Below are positions 16,168 to 25,585 of a stretch of DNA of 48,286 nt, in pieces. This DNA is from Candidatus Hikarchaeia archaeon HikBin5 (lineage in GTDB: Archaea; Halobacteriota; Halobacteria; Halobacteriales; Hikarchaeaceae). The notes beneath the pieces are model-generated. The model saw nothing but the letters and a program-made list of their open reading frames with translations, was not told the origin of the DNA and ran no database searches. How positions within the stretch are numbered: position 1 is the stretch's first letter; each line of letters starts with the position of its first letter. The DNA lies in assembly GCA_009889625.1 (NCBI GenBank), contig WTZU01000008.1, positions 1 through 48,286 of the forward strand, given 5' to 3'. The translations under genes and the position numbers were made by a program.

Positions 16168-18114
16168 ATGGGGAAAAATTTCATTACATTAAATATTGAT
16201 GTAGGAGGAACATTTACAGATGGTTTTTTTGTAAGGGGAAAAGAATCCTCTTCGGCCAAAGTCCCAACCACTGGACATGATTTAACAATTGGTTTTATGG
16301 AATGTATTGAAAATGGGGCTAAAAAAATGGGAATGGAATTATCTGAATTTTTAGCAGAAGCAGATATGGTTAGATTTTCTACTACCATGGGGACGAATGC
16401 CATTATAGAAAAAAAGGGAATGAAGATTGGATTATTGGTTACGTCTGGAGAAGAAGAAAGACTCTACTCTGTGAAAGATGAACTTAAAGTTAGTGATTAT
16501 TTTATTGGGCCGGGGATGATAGAGGAGATAGAAGAGGAAATTAATATAAAAGGGGATATTGTCAAAATTCCGGATAGTGATCAGACCATAGGTGCTGTGA
16601 AAAAATTGCAGGAATCCGGTGCAAGGATGATCGTTATTTCATTGAAGAATAGTTATTGGAATGATGCTAACGAAAGAGAAGTGAAAAGATTAATTCAAGA
16701 AGAATATCCTCGGCATTATTTAGGATCCATTCCCACATTAGCTTCGTATGAGGTATCTTCACGGCCAGATGATTATCGCCGATTGAATACAGTGGTCGGA
16801 AATGCCTATATACATCGTCCGATGAAGGTTTCATTATACAGAGCTGAAGATAAAATAAGATCTCACTCATACAATAGGCCCCTATTCATTGGTCACTCTA
16901 GTGGTGGCGTTGCGGGAGTGGCCAAAACTAGGGCGATAGATACCTTGAATTCGGGCCCTGTCGCAGGTGTATTTGGGGTTAAATCCATTTCTGATGAATA
17001 TCAAACTAGTATCATGGGGGCAGACATGGGAGGTACCAGTTTAGATCTTAGTATTGTACATGATGGAAACCTCCCATTTGAATTAAGCCACAGAATAGAA
17101 GGATTGCCGACACACATTCCAGCGATAGAAGTCAAGACCGTGGGGATAGGAGGAGGATCTATTGCAAAAGTGACGCAAGAGGGGCTGCAGATAGGTCCTG
17201 AGTCTGCTGGAGCAAATCCAGGTCCAGCCTGTTTTGGAAAAGGAGGCAAGATGGCAACTGTGACTGATGCAGATGTGGTCCTGGGTCGGATAGATTCAGA
17301 GTTTTTCCTAGGGGGGAAATTAGAACTATCAAAGGAGAAAGCTCAGATTGCAATTGAAAAACACGTAGCGTCTGAGAAAGGAATTTCGATAGAGATGGCT
17401 GCGGATGAAATAATTAATAAAGTTGAACAAGATATCAAAGAATCTATATTAAAATTAGGATTGAATGGAATTGATACTATTGTGGCATATGGAGGGGCAG
17501 GTCCCATGCATATGACAGGTTTGGTCAAAGAAGAATACATAAAGAAATTAATAATTACGCCATATTCAGCTGTTTTTTCAGCGTTTGGCGAATCTATGAT
17601 GGGAGTTCTACACACATACACGCGACCTTTATTAAGAGGATCGCGTGTGGAGGATTTGATTTCTCAGATGGAAATGGAGGCGAAAAAAGATATGAAATCA
17701 GAAGGATTTGTCGCAAAGGATATAAAATTCGAGGTAGATGCGATAAGTTATGATTCGAAGGGGCGCATTGATAAATTCGTATCTGCACAGGGAGAGGAAG
17801 AAGAGGGATCAGTGACACTGAGACTTCATGCTAGAGGAAAAACTCCGATATCCACATTTACTCGGGAAGTGTGCGGGGAATCAGATCCATCATCTGCCAT
17901 GATTGGAAATAGAGAAGTTATATGGGGAAATGAGATAATCGATACCCCTATATTCGAATTGGAAAAATTAAATAAAGGTGCAATTGTAGAGGGTCCGGCA
18001 ATAATTGAATCGACAGACACGACAATACCGATATTGGAAAAAACATTCTTGTGGGTAGATGGGATCGGGAATGGAATCATAGGATCAAAGCGATCCGATG
18101 TGATTAAATCTTAG
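16168..18114 (+). CDS. HyuA-type hydantoinase/oxoprolinase/acetone carboxylase-family ATPase subunit
   Basis: A 648-residue ASKHA-fold protein of the HyuA family, which activates carbonyl or lactam substrates with ATP. Nucleotide-binding motifs are NIDVGGTFTDG near the N-terminus, ADMGGTSLDLSIV, and GIGGGSIAKV followed by ESAGANPGPACFG. FSTTMGTNAIIE is also diagnostic. Family members pair with a HyuB subunit of about 550-600 residues. None is next to it or elsewhere in the window, and no oxoprolinase-type fusion is present. ATG 16156 is an alternative start. It converges on the URO-D-like gene with a 24-bp gap. The substrate is unknown. Confidence 0.88.
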   Translation: MGKNFITLNIDVGGTFTDGFFVRGKESSSAKVPTTGHDLTIGFMECIENGAKKMGMELSEFLAEADMVRFSTTMGTNAIIEKKGMKIGLLVTSGEEERLYSVKDELKVSDYFIGPGMIEEIEEEINIKGDIVKIPDSDQTIGAVKKLQESGARMIVISLKNSYWNDANEREVKRLIQEEYPRHYLGSIPTLASYEVSSRPDDYRRLNTVVGNAYIHRPMKVSLYRAEDKIRSHSYNRPLFIGHSSGGVAGVAKTRAIDTLNSGPVAGVFGVKSISDEYQTSIMGADMGGTSLDLSIVHDGNLPFELSHRIEGLPTHIPAIEVKTVGIGGGSIAKVTQEGLQIGPESAGANPGPACFGKGGKMATVTDADVVLGRIDSEFFLGGKLELSKEKAQIAIEKHVASEKGISIEMAADEIINKVEQDIKESILKLGLNGIDTIVAYGGAGPMHMTGLVKEEYIKKLIITPYSAVFSAFGESMMGVLHTYTRPLLRGSRVEDLISQMEMEAKKDMKSEGFVAKDIKFEVDAISYDSKGRIDKFVSAQGEEEEGSVTLRLHARGKTPISTFTREVCGESDPSSAMIGNREVIWGNEIIDTPIFELEKLNKGAIVEGPAIIESTDTTIPILEKTFLWVDGIGNGIIGSKRSDVIKS

Positions 18115-18138
18115 ACCATATATCAAAGGGAAGAGGGA

Positions 18139-19035
18139 CTAAAGAGACCCCATCAATTCATGAATTGTTTCAGGTTGGGCGGATGGAGAAATAGTCCATT
18201 CACTAGATAGAAGTGCATCACTGGGGAGTGTATTAAGGAATTTTTGGAAAGGTTCAGATCCAGAACATAAGATGGAATTGGGGATTCCAAATCCAAAATA
18301 GATATCAGAAAGGGATGCAGATTCCATGCATTCTTGAAGGGAATCGGTTGATCCAGTTATCAAATCAAATCCCAAATCTGCGGCAATTTTAATTTGGTGA
18401 GAAGAAGTTCGCTTGGTTATTACTATTCCAATGGCTTCGTAATGAGAAAGGATATTGGGCAAGGGAGAGACTGTTTGGGTATAAAGTGAATCTTGGACAG
18501 GTAGCCCATTTGGTGCAAGAATTGCAACCCCATCGGCTCCAGATTCTAAATAAGAGTTAGTAAGTAGAGATAGCGTTTCTTCTATGACGAAGAGGACCTC
18601 CTCATGGATAGATGGATCATTTTTAGCAGAAGTAGAAAGTAGAGAATTTGAGATAATTTCAGGACTGCAAATTCCAGCTATAATAGGACAATTGAGAGAA
18701 TTTTTTAATCTGGATATTACAGATAAAATTTGGGGGATTCTACCGCTAGTTAAGATAGAATCTATATTGATATCTAAAGCGTCTTCGATAGTTTTTATGG
18801 GACCGTCTTCTTGAGAAGGAGAATATCCCATCGCAGTTGCCTCTAGTGTTGTGTCAAAAGAGGTACAAATGACAGGGAGATTAAACAGATCTGCGGCATT
18901 ATATAGAGATTCATAAAGATTATTTTCACTATATTCCATTTCGATCGTGTTAAAAGAAGAGAGTTTTGCAGCGAGCTCATAGGTCCAGATTAGAGGAGAG
19001 GGGTTGTTTCCAAAAAGAGATATGAATGAGTCCAT
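18139..19035 (-). CDS. URO-D/MtaA-superfamily-like protein with degenerate metal site
   Basis: A 298-residue protein with the uroporphyrinogen decarboxylase/corrinoid methyltransferase fold pattern. TTLEATAMG fits the EAEALG box, then GRIPQILSVISRL, CPIIAGICSPEIIS, GADGVAIL and a C-terminal barrel. The MtaA/MtbA zinc ligands are not visible: the H-x-C strand reads GIVITKRTSS, and the final G-C box reads SSEWTISPSA. It lacks the N-terminal arginine loop of HemE. It is therefore a divergent member of unknown function. It sits 14 bp after an OFA-type transporter gene and is probably cotranscribed with it. Confidence 0.7.
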   Translation of the reverse strand: MDSFISLFGNNPSPLIWTYELAAKLSSFNTIEMEYSENNLYESLYNAADLFNLPVICTSFDTTLEATAMGYSPSQEDGPIKTIEDALDINIDSILTSGRIPQILSVISRLKNSLNCPIIAGICSPEIISNSLLSTSAKNDPSIHEEVLFVIEETLSLLTNSYLESGADGVAILAPNGLPVQDSLYTQTVSPLPNILSHYEAIGIVITKRTSSHQIKIAADLGFDLITGSTDSLQECMESASLSDIYFGFGIPNSILCSGSEPFQKFLNTLPSDALLSSEWTISPSAQPETIHELMGSL

Positions 19036-19049
19036 AATCTATATTGATT

Positions 19050-20360
19050 TTAAGAGGTTGAAGGTGGGCGAAGAAGCAATGCGAATCCACCTGCAACCAA
19101 AGCCAATCCGGCACCGATTAAGAAAGTTGCAGTCCAACCAGCAGAGACAACAAGCCATCCCGCGACGGCTCCGCCAAATATGCCCCCCCATACTTTTCCC
19201 GAGTAGAGAAGTGCATAGTTTGCAGAGGAATTTTTTGAACCATAATAATCTGCTACGACACTAGGGAAAAGTGTATATTGAGGACTCCAGAAAAATGTTG
19301 CTATGAAAACTGAGAAAATAAACCCAATACTAAAACTCATGTAGCCAAAAAAGAGAGTCCCGAGGAGACCCAATCCACAGAGAGAAAATGAAATTGCCAT
19401 TGCACGTTCACGGCTGAAACCAAGTGAGATTCCAGGGATGCGATCGTCGGATATGTATCCCACAACTAATCTTCCGACTCCGCCCGCGATGGGAAGTATA
19501 GTTGCAGATGCAGTTACTGCGGCAAATGTCAAGCCTAGATTTTCAGCTAGTAAGACTACTTTTGCCGTTAAGGTCAGGCCGGCGCCGCTTACTGCAACAA
19601 ACATGAAATACATTAACCAGAATTGCCATGTTTTGATCATTTGTCCGGATGTGAACTCACCAGGAGTGGATGGAGAGGGACTAGATTTTGTTTCGGGGGG
19701 AGAGCTAGTAGTTTTTGTTTTGAGCCAATTTTCAGGAGGGTCACGGAGGATCAATGCCCCTACCATAACCCCAATTAGTATCAATAGACCCATGTTTTGG
19801 AGAACGTCTGGATAGCCAGCTGCTGTTGCATTTACCCTGACATAGGGTATGAAAAGTGCACTTCCACCGGCGAATGCCATTGTTCCAATGCCCGTGGTGA
19901 GTCCTCTTCGGTCTGGAAACCATTTTAAGGCCGTGTTTACAGCGATGGTATAGATGATACCTACGCCTATTGCACCTATAGAATATAGGATATATATCTG
20001 CCATACTTCAGTTGCTTGAGAAATTCCAATATAACCTCCACCAGCTAGAATACCTGAAAGAAGAGTCAATTTCTGCGGGCCATATCTATCTCTCCACCAT
20101 CCAACGGGGAATTGAGATCCTGCTTGAAATATAACAAAAAGAGTGAATACTACGCCTAACACGCTTAGAGGAACACCCAAGCTAGATGCCATGGGACCTT
20201 CAATAGAAGACCAAACATATTGATAAGGACTTACCAAGCCCATCATTACTGCTGCGGCTATAATTTGCCACCATCGAGAAGACAAATATCTTCGTCCGAA
20301 TATAGTGAAACCTAATATTTCACTAGCCATGGCTGAATAATTGGGAGGAGAACTGTTCAT
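19050..20360 (-). CDS. MFS transporter, oxalate/formate antiporter (OFA)-like
   Basis: A 436-residue membrane protein with about 12 hydrophobic segments. The MFS loop 2-3 signature appears as VGWWRDRYGPQKL (about residues 88-100). A long polar central loop near 215-240 (KTKTTSSPPETKSSPSPS) separates the two halves. SSRWWQIIAAAVMMG at the start, and the general pattern, fit the OFA family of carboxylate carriers, but specificity cannot be assigned. A second Met at 20330 is an alternative start. It leads the URO-D-like gene in a probable two-gene operon and follows trmY by 55 bp. Confidence 0.88.
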   Translation of the reverse strand: MNSSPPNYSAMASEILGFTIFGRRYLSSRWWQIIAAAVMMGLVSPYQYVWSSIEGPMASSLGVPLSVLGVVFTLFVIFQAGSQFPVGWWRDRYGPQKLTLLSGILAGGGYIGISQATEVWQIYILYSIGAIGVGIIYTIAVNTALKWFPDRRGLTTGIGTMAFAGGSALFIPYVRVNATAAGYPDVLQNMGLLILIGVMVGALILRDPPENWLKTKTTSSPPETKSSPSPSTPGEFTSGQMIKTWQFWLMYFMFVAVSGAGLTLTAKVVLLAENLGLTFAAVTASATILPIAGGVGRLVVGYISDDRIPGISLGFSRERAMAISFSLCGLGLLGTLFFGYMSFSIGFIFSVFIATFFWSPQYTLFPSVVADYYGSKNSSANYALLYSGKVWGGIFGGAVAGWLVVSAGWTATFLIGAGLALVAGGFALLLRPPSTS

Positions 20361-20415
20361 AATATAGAGAAACGGTCCAGATGCATTATAGTTACGAGTT
20401 GTGAAATACCAGGAT

Positions 20416-21003
20416 TTAGATTGTTTTGTTGTCCAATAGATTGTGGATAATGGTGATAGAATGGTCAGCGTGGAGAGAAATAGGACCCAAACTCATGGTT
20501 TTTTCAACATATTCTGTTAATATATCAGTCTCGAGAGGGGAGAAATTTTGATGGTCTGAAAGAATGAATATGGGTTCTTGAGGGAGGGAGAATGTATGAG
20601 AAGAGGATCCTTCTTCATCTAGATGAATGAAAGTTCCACTTGATTCTATAGAAGTTAGGAGAGATCGAAAGTTACGTTTGGAAATATAAATCCCAGGAGT
20701 GCTCTCTACTTCGATTTGACCAATTGTGTCCGGTATTTTTTCTAATGCTTTTTTTATCAAAGCTGCAATGCATCTCTCGTCAGGGTGTAGATAGCGTATT
20801 TCAGAGCCCTCGATTCGAATAGTAATTTGGTTTTGTAGCAAAAGATAGATGCGGGCATTGGATCGTGAAGCGTGTGAAATTAAGAGAGAACTTCCAACAC
20901 ACCTACAAAGTAGATCCATCCGCCCTCCGCTTCCGGGCAGATCGTTAAGGGAAAAGCCAGGGTCTATTGTTGCGGTGTGGCTTACTACTATAAATTGCCG
21001 CAT
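20416..21003 (-). CDS. trmY: TrmY: tRNA (pseudouridine(54)-N1)-methyltransferase
   Basis: A 195-residue SPOUT-class methyltransferase that converts pseudouridine 54 of tRNA to N1-methylpseudouridine using SAM. MRQFIVVSHTATIDPGFSLN, GSGGRMDLLCRC, and RYLHPDERCIAALIKKA are the TrmY core. FILSDHQNFSPLE is in the knotted SAM site. Length matches the family. It is transcribed divergently from pus10, whose product makes the pseudouridine that TrmY methylates. The ATG at 21003 is the natural start. Confidence 0.93.
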   Translation of the reverse strand: MRQFIVVSHTATIDPGFSLNDLPGSGGRMDLLCRCVGSSLLISHASRSNARIYLLLQNQITIRIEGSEIRYLHPDERCIAALIKKALEKIPDTIGQIEVESTPGIYISKRNFRSLLTSIESSGTFIHLDEEGSSSHTFSLPQEPIFILSDHQNFSPLETDILTEYVEKTMSLGPISLHADHSITIIHNLLDNKTI

Positions 21004-21093
21004 AAAAATAATTTCATTACAAGGGGTAAATCTTCATCGGTGTAAATACAAGAGGTTGTAGAAAGATACCGGGTCGAATGCAGAATTACTTAA

Positions 21094-21104
21094 GTTTTAT
21101 CAAT
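21094..21104 (+). promoter_or_regulatory. TATA-like element of pus10
   Basis: GTTTTATCAAT lies about 25 bp before ATG 21123, the spacing for a leaderless transcript, with no Shine-Dalgarno between. It lies in the 119-bp divergent region shared with trmY. Confidence 0.45.
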
Positions 21105-21122
21105 AATAGTGGTATATAGGAA

Positions 21123-22406
21123 ATGGATTTATTTGAAGAAGCTAGGAGGATAATAAATCAAGGGGAGATCTGTGATTCGTGTTTAGGACAAATATTTGCA
21201 GATAGGGGACATGGCTTAACTAATAGGGAGAGAGGGAATGCTTGGAGAACTATATTCGCGATGGAAAATGGTGAGATGGTGGATAGAGAAATGGATTGTT
21301 GGGTTTGTTTAGGGGAGGCTTATCGATTTGACGAATGGGCTGAGTTGGCAATAGAAGAGGCGGAGGAAATTGAATTTGAAACATATAAAATTGGTACTAG
21401 AATGTCCCCATTACTTGAGGAGAATAGTAAATTATTGAGGGAAGTTGTGGGCATCCCTATGGATTCTGGAGAATTCCTCAAAACAGAAATGAATCGGGAA
21501 GTTGGGAAGATAATAGGAGACAAAACAGGGAAAAATTTTGCAGCAGAAAATCCAGATGTGACAATATTGTTAGATGTTTCTAGCAGGGCAGTTGAAATCC
21601 AAGTGAACCCAATACTCATATATGGAAGGTATAAAAAATTAATTAGAGGAATCCCTCAAACTAGATGGCCATGTAGAAGATGTAAGGGAAGTGGTAGGAA
21701 TGCAGAGGGAGTATGTGAGAGATGTAAGGGGTCGGGGAAACAATATGAAGAGAGTGTGCAAGAATTAATAGATGTAAGTATAAATGAGATTTTAGAAGGA
21801 AATAGTTCTGCATTTCATGGAGCAGGTAGAGAAGATATTGATGCAAAAATGTTGGGCACGGGGAGGCCATTTGTAGTGGAGATTAAAAATCCCAAGAAGA
21901 GATCTGCAGATCTCCAGATACTGGAAAATAGAATAAATAAAATGGCAGTTGGAAAGATAGAAGTGGAACTAGAAGGGATTGTGAATAGAAAAATGGTATC
22001 ACATATAAAAGAACTATCTGCATCAAAAACCTACACAGTTGGAGTTAAATTTGAAGAGGTAGTCGAGGAGGAGATATTGCGAGATGCCCTTGGGATATTG
22101 GAAGGAGTTGAAGTTGAACAAGAAACCCCTACAAGAGTGGTCCATCGAAGGGCGGATAAAACGAGGGTGAGGAAAGTGTATTCTGCAAAGGGCAAGTCAA
22201 TGGGCGGTACAGGAGCAGAATTGGAAATTCACGGTGAAAAAGGATTATATATAAAAGAATTAGTGAGCGGAGACGGGGGTAGGACAAAACCTAATTTGGC
22301 AGAATTAGTGAAAGTAGGAGCCATGGTAGAAACATTAGATGTGATCTCAGTAGTGGCAGAGGAAGGTAGTTTTGATGTTCCAGAATATATAATCAGAAAG
22401 AAATGA
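21123..22406 (+). CDS. pus10: Pus10: tRNA pseudouridine(54/55) synthase
   Basis: A 427-residue pseudouridine synthase acting on U54 and U55 in the T loop. The N-terminal region carries zinc pairs Cys17/Cys20 (CDSCLGQIF) and Cys59/Cys62. A second CxxC-x10-CxxC unit (Cys184-Cys201) with GSG turns, resembling a DnaJ zinc finger, is also seen in archaeal Pus10 as I recall. The catalytic segment is HGAGREDIDAKMLGTGRPF (Asp238 or 240). It works upstream of TrmY, encoded divergently. rnhB follows after 21 bp on the same strand and may be cotranscribed. Confidence 0.94.
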   Translation: MDLFEEARRIINQGEICDSCLGQIFADRGHGLTNRERGNAWRTIFAMENGEMVDREMDCWVCLGEAYRFDEWAELAIEEAEEIEFETYKIGTRMSPLLEENSKLLREVVGIPMDSGEFLKTEMNREVGKIIGDKTGKNFAAENPDVTILLDVSSRAVEIQVNPILIYGRYKKLIRGIPQTRWPCRRCKGSGRNAEGVCERCKGSGKQYEESVQELIDVSINEILEGNSSAFHGAGREDIDAKMLGTGRPFVVEIKNPKKRSADLQILENRINKMAVGKIEVELEGIVNRKMVSHIKELSASKTYTVGVKFEEVVEEEILRDALGILEGVEVEQETPTRVVHRRADKTRVRKVYSAKGKSMGGTGAELEIHGEKGLYIKELVSGDGGRTKPNLAELVKVGAMVETLDVISVVAEEGSFDVPEYIIRKK

Positions 22407-22427
22407 AATGGGGGATTTAGAAAGATA

Positions 22428-23075
22428 ATGGCAATAATTGGTGTTGACGAAGCAGGAAAGGGACCGGTGATAGGATCAATGTTTGTTGTGGCTGCCCGAG
22501 TCAGAGCGCAAGAAGATATACCAGATCATGTACTAGATTCCAAAAAACTAACGCCTGAACGCCGAGAGTATATCGCGCAAGAGCTAATGGGGTTGGAATT
22601 TTTTTCGAGAGGTGTAGAAGAGGTGGGAATTGAAGAAATCGACCTCCCGAGCTCTAATATGAACGTACTAACTGCAGAAGCTCATGCGAGGGCCATATCA
22701 AGAGTTGTTGAAGAGGGAGATTGCATATATTTGGATGCGGCTGACGTCAATCCAGAGCGCTTTGCTGAGAGAGTTTTAAAAGGAATAGATGTGGAAGTTG
22801 AAATAATATCGGAGCACAAGGCAGACATGAATTATCCCATTGTAAGTGCGGCGAGCATACTTGCAAAGGTGATAAGAGATGCCCATATTATAGACTTGAC
22901 AGAAACCTATGGGAACGTGGGGAGTGGGTATCCTTCAGACGCCATAACTAGACAATTTTTGGAGAAATACATCAATGATAACGGGAGTTTGCCCGATTGT
23001 GCACGTAGATCGTGGAAAACGAGTAAAGATTTATTAGCAAAAACGGGACAAAAATCAATTGAAGATTGGAGATGA
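22428..23075 (+). CDS. rnhB: Ribonuclease HII
   Basis: A 215-residue RNase HII that cuts RNA in RNA-DNA hybrids and at single ribonucleotides. The Asp-Glu pair is in GVDEAGKGPVIGS (Asp7, Glu8). A further acidic residue lies in CIYLDAADVNPERF, and HKADMNYPIVSAASILAKVIRD carries the remaining catalytic Asp region. Length matches archaeal RnhB. It converges on secD with a 9-bp gap. Confidence 0.95.
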   Translation: MAIIGVDEAGKGPVIGSMFVVAARVRAQEDIPDHVLDSKKLTPERREYIAQELMGLEFFSRGVEEVGIEEIDLPSSNMNVLTAEAHARAISRVVEEGDCIYLDAADVNPERFAERVLKGIDVEVEIISEHKADMNYPIVSAASILAKVIRDAHIIDLTETYGNVGSGYPSDAITRQFLEKYINDNGSLPDCARRSWKTSKDLLAKTGQKSIEDWR

Positions 23076-23084
23076 CGGATGACC

Positions 23085-24620
23085 TTATTGTAGTTTAAGT
23101 AAAAATTTCAAGATATCGCCATATGCAGGACGTGTTACGAGGACCCCTATGAGTACGCCCAAGATAGTCACTATTGCAAATCCACGTAGATCCCCAAGTG
23201 AAAGTACGGCTAGGGGACTAAGCGCTACTATCGTTGTGATAGCTGCAGCCCCTATAATCCAAAAAGCTGCTCTGAAACGGTTTTGGAAGATTCTAGCAGA
23301 AGAAACAGAACCTTCTGCCATGACTTCGTCTGCAATGATTATTAGATCATCCACCCCAGTTCCAATGACAGCGATAAATCCTGCAATGTGAGAGAGATCC
23401 AATGCCAATCCAATCCCAGATGAAAATCCCAATAAGATGATAACTTCGGATAAGGCAGTTACCACCATGGGTAAAGCCACTTTTATATCACCATAACGAA
23501 TGAAAACGACTATGGCCACGGCTAAAATGGCAGTTAGCCCGATAAGGAATGAATAAATTTTGAAATTTTCGGCTAAGCTAGGAGATACGAAATTAATAGT
23601 CCCCGAATCTAAATCTAGTGGTGCGGGTAATGCCCCAGCCCGGAGATTGAGACGAAGGGAATCTGCATTGGTTCGGTTGTGGGAAGTCATAACGAAATTC
23701 TTGCTATTAACGAACTCCCCCTTTTCCATGGTGTTTGCAAGCCCAGAGGAGATTGATGCTGAATGAACTATCTCACCATCGAGAACTGTGTGGATACAAT
23801 ATCTGGAAGATATAGGAATTGAAGATATACATGAATTTGAGTTGCTTTGAGAAGAAAATCCATATTGTTGCAGATATGTCTGGAAATTATAAGCGCCATC
23901 TTCTGTCAGAGTTACAGGGACATGGGGCGAAGAAATAGCAACAGTAGGATCCTGAACAGTTCCAACTGTTGCTATGTCTTTCTGCGTCAATACAACTGCA
24001 ATTTTTGATTCTCCTGATTCGATGGGGAATTGAACTGCTATTTCAACTGACCCACGTTTTTCAACTAGTTTTTTTACTTCAGAGCTGCTGTAATTTGGAA
24101 CCTCGATTATGATAAAATTTTGACCAGATGGTGTCGTTGATTGTTGCACAGTTGCGCCAGTAAGGCCCGACTCATCAAATTTTTTATTTAGCACTTCAAT
24201 AGTGGTTTGACGAGTTTGTGGGGTGACACCAGGACGGATGTCACCAAAAGATAGATTGGCACTATCAAGGGAAGTTTCGAAATCTGCCGAGGGGATGTTT
24301 GCAAATATTTCAAATGTTCCAATTCCATTTGGTCCTATCTTAGCGTCGACGTCGCTTCGAGATAGAGAGGGAAATTGACTTAAAATAGTTTCTTCTACAG
24401 TAGACTCTTGATGCCCAACAAACGATACATCTTCGGCAGTCCAACCAACTATGGGTGCGCGTAGGCGAGTGCCACCAGAAAGGTCCAATCCATAACTTAA
24501 ATTTAGATCTAAACTATCAGAATTAGAAGAAGTGCCAGACCCTATCGGCGAGATGAGAAACACACTAGCCATAAGGAGGATTACTAGGGCGATAATACGC
24601 CAATTTGATCGAATATTCAT
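23085..24620 (-). CDS. secD: SecD: protein-export membrane protein
   Basis: A 511-residue RND-type protein with one N-terminal helix (about 10-25), a large extracytoplasmic P1-type domain opening with YGLDLSGGTRLR (the SecD D1 box), and five C-terminal helices (about 350-505). It works with SecF to drive late steps of protein export, a role inferred from the family. Its ATG overlaps the secF stop by 4 bp (ATGA), so the two are translationally coupled, with secF first as in other archaea. Confidence 0.95.
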   Translation of the reverse strand: MNIRSNWRIIALVILLMASVFLISPIGSGTSSNSDSLDLNLSYGLDLSGGTRLRAPIVGWTAEDVSFVGHQESTVEETILSQFPSLSRSDVDAKIGPNGIGTFEIFANIPSADFETSLDSANLSFGDIRPGVTPQTRQTTIEVLNKKFDESGLTGATVQQSTTPSGQNFIIIEVPNYSSSEVKKLVEKRGSVEIAVQFPIESGESKIAVVLTQKDIATVGTVQDPTVAISSPHVPVTLTEDGAYNFQTYLQQYGFSSQSNSNSCISSIPISSRYCIHTVLDGEIVHSASISSGLANTMEKGEFVNSKNFVMTSHNRTNADSLRLNLRAGALPAPLDLDSGTINFVSPSLAENFKIYSFLIGLTAILAVAIVVFIRYGDIKVALPMVVTALSEVIILLGFSSGIGLALDLSHIAGFIAVIGTGVDDLIIIADEVMAEGSVSSARIFQNRFRAAFWIIGAAAITTIVALSPLAVLSLGDLRGFAIVTILGVLIGVLVTRPAYGDILKFLLKLQ

Positions 24621-25477
24621 GGAGATCCCTCGACATACCAGCGTAAGAGGCTGAAGTTTAATAGATATGTGTTGAGTAAATCTACAATTAGGCCAAAAAT
24701 CAATACGATGCCAATAGAAGTCAAAAGGTCGACTCCGAATAAAAAGGAGGCAATGGTCATTACAGTGATTGCAGAGAGAGAAGTAAAGGTCATAGTGAGC
24801 CCGGTCCTCATAGCGTTGTAAGTTGCTTCATAGAAATTTCCTTTGCGTTTTAATATATGATTTGTGAGTAAAATGTCAGAATCTACGCTGTATCCGACTA
24901 GCATTAGAAGTGCCGCAACAGTACCTAAAGATAATTGAATCCCAATCACATTCATAATTGCAAGAGGGATTAGGATATCGCCTGTAGCAGAAAGTACTAC
25001 CGCTATAGAGGGGATTATTTTTCTGAATAAAAAGAAAACTACAATAGCCATGCCAGAAAATGCAATGGCGAGGCCAAAGAGGGCTAATTTTTGAGATTCT
25101 GCTCCAAAACTAGGAGAAGTGCTCTGAACGGCTAAAACATCGAAACCGGCATTGGTTGAAATGAGTTCTAATTGATCTGGTTCTATTTCTGATGCTTGGA
25201 ATGTGACTATATACGCATTGTTTTGACTAGCTATGGGGCGGATTGAATCGATAGGCCAGTTGAATGTTGAATAAATAGGATCAACACCTCCATCTGAAAT
25301 TATGGTAATTTCAGTTCCACCGGTGAATTCAATTCCGGGGTTGACGGGGGATCCAGTTACTGCATACCAACTACCTATTATTAAAATTGAAACTAACAGA
25401 AGAGTCAACGGTAGAGTGATGAGTTGCTTGTTCGAATATTTTCTGAGATTAAAAGATTCGACTTTGAACTCAAACAT
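24617..25477 (-). CDS. secF: SecF: protein-export membrane protein
   Basis: A 286-residue RND-type protein. One N-terminal helix is followed by the SecF box NPGIEFTGGTEITI, a short outer domain, and five C-terminal helices (about 125-280). GYSVDSDILLTNHILKRKG is a conserved SecF/SecD transmembrane motif. It forms a heterodimer with SecD next to the Sec translocon. It is the promoter-proximal gene of the pair and is divergent from pepF across 108 bp. Confidence 0.95.
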   Translation of the reverse strand: MFEFKVESFNLRKYSNKQLITLPLTLLLVSILIIGSWYAVTGSPVNPGIEFTGGTEITIISDGGVDPIYSTFNWPIDSIRPIASQNNAYIVTFQASEIEPDQLELISTNAGFDVLAVQSTSPSFGAESQKLALFGLAIAFSGMAIVVFFLFRKIIPSIAVVLSATGDILIPLAIMNVIGIQLSLGTVAALLMLVGYSVDSDILLTNHILKRKGNFYEATYNAMRTGLTMTFTSLSAITVMTIASFLFGVDLLTSIGIVLIFGLIVDLLNTYLLNFSLLRWYVEGSP

Positions 25478-25585
25478 ACGAATTAGCGGTGTTAGTTAGA
25501 GCTCATAAAGCTTCCTACAACGAATTTATAAAATATTGGTGAAAAGAATGGCAAGAATTACGGTTGATCGATACCAAGTAGTGTT

